Assembly: GCA_964609385.1 (NCBI GenBank)
Contig: CAZSSM010000140.1
Span: 1-11,794, forward strand
Reading direction: 5' to 3'
Origin: CAZSSM01 sp964609385
GTDB taxonomy: Bacteria; Planctomycetota; Planctomycetia; Isosphaerales; Isosphaeraceae
DNA: 11,794 nucleotides
The notes beneath the pieces are model-generated. The model did no database searches and was not told the DNA's origin. It worked only from the letters and a program-made list of their open reading frames with translations. The position numbers and the translations under genes were made by a program. Of the stretch, positions 7,119 to 11,794 are shown one piece after another (position 1 is the first letter of the stretch; each line of letters starts with the position of its first letter).

Positions 7119-7139
7119 GGACGGCGCCACGGGTAGAGT
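7112..7139 (+). promoter_or_regulatory. Candidate sigma70-type promoter for the DASS transporter
   Basis: TCGACA (7112-7117) and TAGAGT (7134-7139) are separated by 16 bases and match the -35/-10 consensus at 5 and 4 of 6 positions. The predicted transcript would start near 7146, about 28 bases before the ATG at 7174. Its -35 box overlaps that of the opposing hemH promoter candidate. Confidence 0.3.
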
Positions 7140-7173
7140 TCGACGGTCCCCGGTTCGGAAAGACGGTGGGTTG

Positions 7174-8961
7174 ATGGCGACCAGCACGGATCAGCAGCGG
7201 AGCGTGGAGAGGTCGGAGCGATCGCGGCCCGATGCGGATGCGGATCGGGCGCCGGATCGCGGGCTTTGGCCCTGGGTCGGCCGGATCGCGGGCCTGGTGC
7301 TGGCCATCGGCGTGTACTACGGGCTCCAAGGGGCGTCGGACCTGGGCGAGCCGGGCCGCGTGACCGCCTCGATGCTGACTCTGATGGCCGTCTACTGGAT
7401 GACCGAGGCGCTTCCCTTGCCAGTGACGGCGCTCCTGCCGTTGATCCTGGCCCCGACCCTGGGCGCCTTCCCGACACAGCCCCAGGTCGGCGAGGTGGTC
7501 TCGGTCCAGGGCGATTCGGAGGGAGAGGCCTATGCCGCGACGGTCCTGACCGTCGATCCGGGAGCGGACCGGATTCAGCTCGCCGTGGGGGACGGAGAAA
7601 CTTCGAGGACCGTCGAGGTGTCGTCCGGGTCGGTCCGTCGGATCAACGTGGCTTCGCCGATCGCGCGGGCGGCCGCGCCCTACGCCAACAAATTCATCTT
7701 CCTCTACTTGGCCGGCTTCCTGATCGCCCTGGGGATCGAGCGTTGGGGCCTGCATCGCCGGTTGGCCCTGATGACCGTCTCGTTGGTCGGCGCCAGTCCG
7801 GCGCGACTGGTCGGCGGGTTCATGCTGGCCACGTCGGGCTTGAGCATGTGGATCAGCAACACTGCCACCACGGTGATGATGCTGCCGATCGCGCTGAGCG
7901 TCGTCGGTCTGCTTTCGGATCGCCTGAGAGATGGGGTCGATCCCGGATCGGATGACGGTCGCAGCCTCGATCCCGGTTCTTCGACGCCTTCATCGACGCG
8001 CGATGCCCGGAACTTCGCGGCGAGCCTGCTGCTGGGGATCGCCTATTCGGCGAGCTTGGGTGGGATGGCCACGCTGGTCGGGACGCCGCCCAACGTGTTC
8101 TTGGCCGGGTTCTTGGAGGATCGGGGCGAGGAGTTGAGCTTCGCGCGCTGGTTCTCGATGGCTCTGCCGCTGTCGATGGTCTATGCCACGGTATCGTGGT
8201 GGCTGCTGACGCGGGTCGTCTTTCCGGTCCGAATCGGGACGATTCCTGGGGGCACGCGGGTGATCCGCGAGGAGCTGGAGGCGTTGGGTCCGATCCGTCG
8301 AGGCGAATGGACGGTCCTGGCCGTCTTCCTCGGCACGGCGCTGCTCTGGATCGTCCGGACACCGTTGACCGGTTGGGAGGCGTTGACTTCAAGGGTGCCA
8401 GCGGTCGGTCGCCTGGACGACACGATCATCGGGTTGTTGGGCGCGTTGGCGTTGTTCGTGATCCCGGTCGACCTGCGACGTGGACGGTTCGCGCTGGATT
8501 GGGCGGTGGCGTCGCGGATCCCTTGGGGAGTCCTGCTGCTTTTCGGGGGCGGCTTGAGCTTGGCCTCGGCGATTAGCCAAAGCGGTCTGGATGCCTGGTT
8601 GGGTCGTCAGGTGACCTCATGGGGCCTGCCTGACGATGCGCTGCCGTGGGCGGCGATGGTGGTCGTGCAATTGCTCACGGAGTTGACCAGCAATCTGGCT
8701 ACGACCGCCGCGATGGTCCCGATCTATCACGGCGTGGCGCTCGACCAGGGATTGCCCCCGGAGGTGATCCTGGTGCCGGCGACCCTGGCGGCCAGTTGCG
8801 CGTTCATGCTCCCGGTGGCCACACCGCCCAACGCGATCGTCTACGGCTCGCGTCAGGTCAGCATCGGACAAATGATGCGGGCTGGACTCTGGTTGAACCT
8901 GGCCGGACTGATCCTGATCCCCTTGGCTTGGATCAGCCTCGGTAATTGGCTGCTGATGTGA
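7174..8961 (+). CDS. DASS/SLC13 family Na+-coupled anion transporter
   Basis: Inner-membrane symporter of the divalent anion:sodium symporter family (dicarboxylate, sulfate or similar), 595 residues. ATG 7174 follows GGTGGG; a TTG directly before it is also in frame. The charged N-terminus (1-30) precedes the first helix (about 34-52). The family's two inverted repeats are visible, each with an SNT-type and a TPPN motif: SNTATT (228-233) and TPPN (304-307), then SNLATT (506-511) and TPPNAIVYG (550-558). These form the Na+ and substrate sites. Two unusual hydrophilic stretches occur. About 60 residues (102-160) with beta-rich character lie between the helix ending LGAFP and the helix starting near KFIFLYLAGF. 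A Gly/Ser/Asp loop (250-279) repeats DPGS. Substrate cannot be decided from sequence. The gene is divergent from hemH and convergent, 18 bases apart, with the next gene. Confidence 0.92.
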   Translation: MATSTDQQRSVERSERSRPDADADRAPDRGLWPWVGRIAGLVLAIGVYYGLQGASDLGEPGRVTASMLTLMAVYWMTEALPLPVTALLPLILAPTLGAFPTQPQVGEVVSVQGDSEGEAYAATVLTVDPGADRIQLAVGDGETSRTVEVSSGSVRRINVASPIARAAAPYANKFIFLYLAGFLIALGIERWGLHRRLALMTVSLVGASPARLVGGFMLATSGLSMWISNTATTVMMLPIALSVVGLLSDRLRDGVDPGSDDGRSLDPGSSTPSSTRDARNFAASLLLGIAYSASLGGMATLVGTPPNVFLAGFLEDRGEELSFARWFSMALPLSMVYATVSWWLLTRVVFPVRIGTIPGGTRVIREELEALGPIRRGEWTVLAVFLGTALLWIVRTPLTGWEALTSRVPAVGRLDDTIIGLLGALALFVIPVDLRRGRFALDWAVASRIPWGVLLLFGGGLSLASAISQSGLDAWLGRQVTSWGLPDDALPWAAMVVVQLLTELTSNLATTAAMVPIYHGVALDQGLPPEVILVPATLAASCAFMLPVATPPNAIVYGSRQVSIGQMMRAGLWLNLAGLILIPLAWISLGNWLLM

Positions 8962-8979
8962 TGATAGGATCGAGAGGGA

Positions 8980-9456
8980 TCAACTGGTGAGACGCAGATC
9001 GAGTCCGTCGAGGTGCTCGAAGCTCGCCTGTGCTTCAAGTCCGTCGTCGACGATCCGGACTCGCTGGAGGACCCGACGACGGAGCCGACGCGCGTCGCGG
9101 GCGAAGTGGCGGATGCGGGTCAGAATCTGGCGGACTTCGATGACCGGGCGATGGACCAGCCCCGGGGAGTGTCGCCAGATCTCCGCCGCGTCGCACAGTT
9201 GAGCCGCGTTGCTCGAAGCGAAGTCCAAGATCAGGCGATGCGGAATCTGAAGGACAAGGTAGCCCCGATCCGGATGCTCATAGAGCGGCCGGGGGTTGTA
9301 GTAGGATCGGTAGAGAATCTCGACTAATGCGGCTAGGTCGAAGCAGGTGATCCCAGACATGCCCAGATGGGGCCAATGGCATCGGGGATCGTCGACTAGC
9401 GCGAGCCGAGTGACCTCCTCGTCTCCGAGGAGATACCAATCTGTCCAATCTCCCAT
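8980..9456 (-). CDS. Hypothetical protein, 158 residues, family not recognised
   Basis: Strong G/C third-position bias and a protein-like composition support a real gene. The product begins MGDWTDWYLLGDEEVTRL and contains a hydrophobic/aromatic middle (FDLAALVEILYRSYY). It ends in a long basic helical region (about residues 105-140, ILTRIRHFARDARRLRRRV). No signal peptide or transmembrane helix is seen, and I recognise no domain. ATG 9456 is the first standard start in the frame, but its ribosome-binding site is poor. The frame stays open upstream to a TGA near 9508, with plausible residues (KARKFGKHEFP) but no start codon. A coding-like stretch in another frame lies further upstream, so the N-terminus may be truncated by a frameshift. 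It lies downstream of argG on the same strand after 282 bases and is convergent with the transporter. Confidence 0.65.
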   Translation of the reverse strand: MGDWTDWYLLGDEEVTRLALVDDPRCHWPHLGMSGITCFDLAALVEILYRSYYNPRPLYEHPDRGYLVLQIPHRLILDFASSNAAQLCDAAEIWRHSPGLVHRPVIEVRQILTRIRHFARDARRLRRRVLQRVRIVDDGLEAQASFEHLDGLDLRLTS

Positions 9457-9641
9457 AGGGAACTCGTGTTTGCCAAACTTCCGCGCCTTGCATGGCCTGG
9501 AAGTTCACAGAGGGATCGGGGCGGATTCAACGAAAACGGTCGTCCTTCAATGATGTCGTAGGCGCATCGCGCGACGGCGACCAGGGAATTCCGGTTGAGG
9601 AATGGGATTCCACAACGCGTTGGCGCGATACGCAACGCTCG

Positions 9642-9681
9642 ATCCCGAAGGACACATTTCCGTCAGGGTGTGTTTCGGGAT
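9642..9681 (-). terminator. Long bulged stem-loop downstream of argG
   Basis: ATCCCGAA plus ACACA (9642-9649 and 9652-9656) pairs with TGTGT plus TTCGGGAT (9669-9673 and 9674-9681). The stem is 13 bp with a two-base GG bulge and a 12-base loop. It begins about 57 bases beyond the argG stop and lies between argG and the downstream hypothetical gene. No T-tract follows, so it may be a terminator, an mRNA 3' stabiliser or a leader element for the downstream gene. Confidence 0.4.
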
Positions 9682-9702
9682 ATGTCGTCGCGTCCGAACT
9701 CG

Positions 9703-9728
9703 GCCCCGATCACCTGGACGATCGGGGC
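9703..9728 (-). terminator. Candidate argG terminator hairpin
   Basis: GCCCCGATC (9703-9711) and GATCGGGGC (9720-9728) form a perfect 9-bp GC-rich stem with an 8-base loop, 10 bases beyond the argG stop at 9739-9741. A U-tract is absent, as is common for terminators in GC-rich genomes. Position and stability support a role in ending the argG transcript. Confidence 0.45.
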
Positions 9729-9738
9729 GATTGGGCTG

Positions 9739-11019
9739 TCAGGTCGACGATGTGCCGGTCGAATCGTCGGCCGGGGCGGTGGGCATAATCGAGGGCAGCC
9801 GGATCGCGTCGCCGCGCGGCCCGTTGAGCATCTGGAACTTGGCCTGGGTAGTTTGGCCGAGTCCATGCAGCTTGATGAAGCCTTGGGCGGCGTTGGAGTC
9901 GAATTGGTCGTCGTCGTCGTAGGTGGCCAACTCGGTCCGGTAGAGGCTCTGGTCGCTCCGACGGCCGACGACGACGGCTTGGCCTTTGAAGAGGCGGAGG
10001 CGGACCTCGCCGCTGACGTACTGTTGGTTGGCCACGACGTAGGCCATCAGGTCCTGATGGTGGGCGCTGAACCAGAGGCCGTTGTAGATCAGGTCGGCGT
10101 ACTCCTGACTGACCAGGGTTTTGAACCGGAGCGCGTCCTTGGTGAGGGTCATCGTTTCCAAGGCGCGATGGGCCTCATGCAAGGTCAAGGCGGCGGGGGC
10201 TTCGTAGATCTCGCGGCTCTTGATCCCGACCAGGCGGTTCTCGATGTGGTCGACCCGGCCGATCCCGTGGCGTCCGGCCTGAACGTGGACCTCATGAATC
10301 AGGTCGACCCCATCGCGCTCCTGGCCGTTGATGGCGACGGGCCGTCCTTTGTCGAAGGTAACAGTCAGCTCCTCAGGCTCGTCAGGGGTCTCGGCGAGGG
10401 CCTGGGTCCATGCGAAACACTCCTCGGCAGGCGCCGCCCAGGCGTCCTCCAGCGGGCCGGCCTCGATGGACCGGCCCCAGAGGTTCTGGTCGACGCTGTA
10501 GATCTTTTTCTGGGTCGCATCGATCGGGATCTTGTGCTTCTGGGCATATTCGACAGCCTGCGGCCGGCTCAACCGCCATTCGCGGACCGGAGCGATGATT
10601 CTCAGGTCCGGCGCCAAGGTCTGGAAGGTCACGTCGAAGCGAACCTGATCGTTGCCCTTGCCCGTGCAGCCATGCGCTACGGCCACCGCGCCGTGGTCGC
10701 GGGCCACCTGGACCATCAACTGGGCGATCAAGGGGCGGCCCAGCGCGGTGGCCATTGGGTAGACCCCTTCGTACAACGCCCCGGCCATCAGCGAGGGGAA
10801 CACGAAGTAGTCGACGAACAGGTTCCGCGCGTCCTCGACAACCGCCTCGACAGCCCCGGTCTGAAGCGCCTTCTGGCGGACCACTTCCAAGTCCTGACCC
10901 TGGCCCAAGTCGCAGGTATAGGTGATGACATCGAGGTTGTAGTTCTCCTCGATCCACTTCACAGCGATCGACGTATCCAGGCCCCCGCTGTAGGCCAATA
11001 CCACCTTGTTTCGTGACAA
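9739..11019 (-). CDS. argG: Argininosuccinate synthase
   Basis: Joins citrulline and aspartate with ATP to form argininosuccinate in arginine synthesis; cytoplasmic. It is 426 residues from the TTG at 11019, giving MSRNKVVLAYSGGLDTS, which matches the usual family start. GGAG about 10 bases upstream supports it. The open frame continues to an ATG at 11226, but those 69 residues have no homology or coding bias. The PP-loop ATP site is SGGLDTS (11-17). Citrulline/aspartate-binding segments include YEGVYPMATALGRPLIA (from residue 83) and AHGCTGKGNDQVRFD (from 115). The C-terminal 25 or so residues (after NGPRGDAIRLPS) are a Thr/Ser/Ala tail beyond the core. No argH or other arginine genes are adjacent, so it appears to stand alone. 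No clear ArgR box is visible upstream. Confidence 0.97.
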   Translation of the reverse strand: MSRNKVVLAYSGGLDTSIAVKWIEENYNLDVITYTCDLGQGQDLEVVRQKALQTGAVEAVVEDARNLFVDYFVFPSLMAGALYEGVYPMATALGRPLIAQLMVQVARDHGAVAVAHGCTGKGNDQVRFDVTFQTLAPDLRIIAPVREWRLSRPQAVEYAQKHKIPIDATQKKIYSVDQNLWGRSIEAGPLEDAWAAPAEECFAWTQALAETPDEPEELTVTFDKGRPVAINGQERDGVDLIHEVHVQAGRHGIGRVDHIENRLVGIKSREIYEAPAALTLHEAHRALETMTLTKDALRFKTLVSQEYADLIYNGLWFSAHHQDLMAYVVANQQYVSGEVRLRLFKGQAVVVGRRSDQSLYRTELATYDDDDQFDSNAAQGFIKLHGLGQTTQAKFQMLNGPRGDAIRLPSIMPTAPADDSTGTSST

Positions 11020-11320
11020 CTCGGTCAGGCTCCGGAGTTGAGGGACGCCGTTGGGGCATTGGGAGGGACAGTCCGATGCTCTCGTTCCCGGTCGACACCC
11101 CTGTGTCTTGCCAGGCTTGGCGGTTTCGGGACCGTCCCGACGCGTCAATGGAATCGGCCGATCGGCCGCAACGCACCCACACGTGATGGGGACCGATCGA
11201 GAATACTTCAGGCTAGAGGTCGGCACGGCGCGTCGTCAAGCGGCGCGACCGGCATTGTTCGAGCCGACACGCGCCGCGATTCCTCCCCCCTCGACGGAAT
11301 CCCTTTGTTCGGTACGGAAC
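11020..11320. other. Upstream region of argG, no gene seen
   Basis: This stretch separates the argG start from the stop of the next minus-strand gene and should contain the argG promoter, but I could not pick out a convincing -35/-10 pair. The extension of the argG frame to 11226 lacks coding bias. An imperfect 14-bp palindrome, GTTCGGTACGGAAC (11307-11320, one mismatched pair around a central GTAC), abuts the stop of the right-hand gene. Confidence 0.5.
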
Positions 11321-11794
11321 TCAAGAATCGTCGGGCTCAAGGCCCGCCTCGCGGAGTCGTCGGATCAACGCGGCGACGCGGAGCTTCTCTCGTTCGGCCT
11401 CCTGTTGAGCCTCCTGGGCGCGGATCCGCTCTTGCTCGGCTTCCTGACGTTCCTGTTCGGCTCGTTGTTGGGCTTGCTCGATCTTGTGCTGGGCCTCTTG
11501 TTCGGCCTGTTGAGCGCGGATCCGTTCCTGCTCGGCCTCGCGTTGGGCCTGCTGGGCCTGCCGACGGGCTTGCTCGGCCTCGACCCGCTCGGCTTCGGCT
11601 TCTATCGTTGCCTGCTCGGCTCGGTCGCGGGCCTGTTGGTACCGGTCGAGGAACCGCTCGGAGGACCGTGCCCAACTTTGCGGTGAGCGGAACCGACGTC
11701 CGTCGGGACCGGTCAGCAGGAGGTTCTTGCCCCGGAGTTCGAACCGGACTCCCAGGCGTGGGCGGCCCCCGCCCAGGGGCGAGGGGGGCAGGGC
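11321..11794 (-). CDS. C-terminal part of a Uma2-like protein with coiled-coil tail (partial)
   Basis: The frame is open from the right edge to a TGA at 11321-11323: 157 codons of a gene whose start lies outside the window. Residues 1-40 (PRLGVRFELRGKNLLLTGPDGRRF) resemble the end of the Uma2 (DUF820, PD-(D/E)XK-like) fold as it occurs in planctomycetes. Residues about 55-140 are an almost uninterrupted Gln/Glu/Ala/Arg coiled coil. The protein ends LRVAALIRRLREAGLEPDDS, similar to the short C-terminal helix of such proteins. Within the coil, EAEQERIRAQ recurs exactly 32 residues apart (86-95 and 118-127). The catalytic domain is not visible, so the nuclease activity often proposed for the family cannot be assessed. 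A coiled-coil protein of another family is the alternative. Confidence 0.7.
   Translation of the reverse strand, partial: ALPPSPLGGGRPRLGVRFELRGKNLLLTGPDGRRFRSPQSWARSSERFLDRYQQARDRAEQATIEAEAERVEAEQARRQAQQAQREAEQERIRAQQAEQEAQHKIEQAQQRAEQERQEAEQERIRAQEAQQEAEREKLRVAALIRRLREAGLEPDDS

Noticed and set aside
5889..7136. 415-codon plus-strand frame opposite hemH
   Set aside because: It is a shadow of the ferrochelatase gene produced by high GC content; it has no domain and no ribosome-binding site.
3841..9650. Shared 12-mer TCGATCCCGAAG at 3841-3852 and 9639-9650, each in a hairpin arm
   Set aside because: A few 12-base matches are expected by chance in a window of this size, and GATC/CCGA-rich words are common here; the flanks and loops differ, so it is not called a repeat family.
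9595..11016. 473-codon plus-strand frame opposite argG
   Set aside because: argG is unmistakable on the minus strand; the plus frame is its complement shadow.
11051..11686. Plus-strand frame with long Leu/Gly-rich hydrophobic stretches resembling a multi-pass membrane protein
   Set aside because: It is the antisense reading of the Gln/Glu/Ala coiled-coil codons of the minus-strand Uma2-like gene; the hydrophobic pattern is an artefact.

Overview
The window is GC-rich bacterial DNA with strong G/C preference at third codon positions. It most resembles a planctomycete of the Isosphaeraceae type. That is an inference from gene content: a putative Uma2-like protein with a very long Gln/Glu/Ala coiled-coil tail, a DUF2934-like protein, an actinobacterial-style ferrochelatase, and loosely packed genes with few operons. 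No rRNA, tRNA, CRISPR array, transposase or phage module was found.

Layout, left to right. 1-364: leader with a small AT-rich island and no convincing gene. 365-1378 (+): DUF2934-like / degenerate HNH-like zinc protein. 1546-2289 (+) and 2267-3598 (+): overlapping pair rsmD (16S rRNA m2G966 methyltransferase) and cca (tRNA nucleotidyltransferase), an RNA-maturation operon. 3599-4277: 679-base gap holding an AT-rich island, a perfect 12-bp hairpin and a start-less open frame ending in a membrane segment. 4278-5189 (+): peptidoglycan-binding-like plus C39-like cysteine peptidase. 5280-5810 (+): GNAT acetyltransferase interrupted by a single in-frame TAA. 5862-7007 (-): ferrochelatase hemH, divergent from a DASS/SLC13 family transporter at 7174-8961 (+). 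8980-9456 (-): unrecognised protein, convergent with the transporter. 9457-9738: a cluster of strong hairpins. 9739-11019 (-): argininosuccinate synthase argG. 11321-11794 (-): C-terminal end of a Uma2-like protein that runs off the right edge.

Functionally this is mainly core metabolism and RNA maturation: ribosome and tRNA modification, haem synthesis, arginine synthesis and anion uptake. It is interspersed with lineage-specific proteins. I do not see a coherent novel multi-gene system. The points most worth a second look are the nonsense-interrupted acetyltransferase, the start-less membrane micro-ORF with its adjacent hairpin, the hairpin cluster after argG, the soluble insert in the transporter, the probable Fe-S cluster in the ferrochelatase, and the HNH-like zinc domain that has lost its catalytic histidine.
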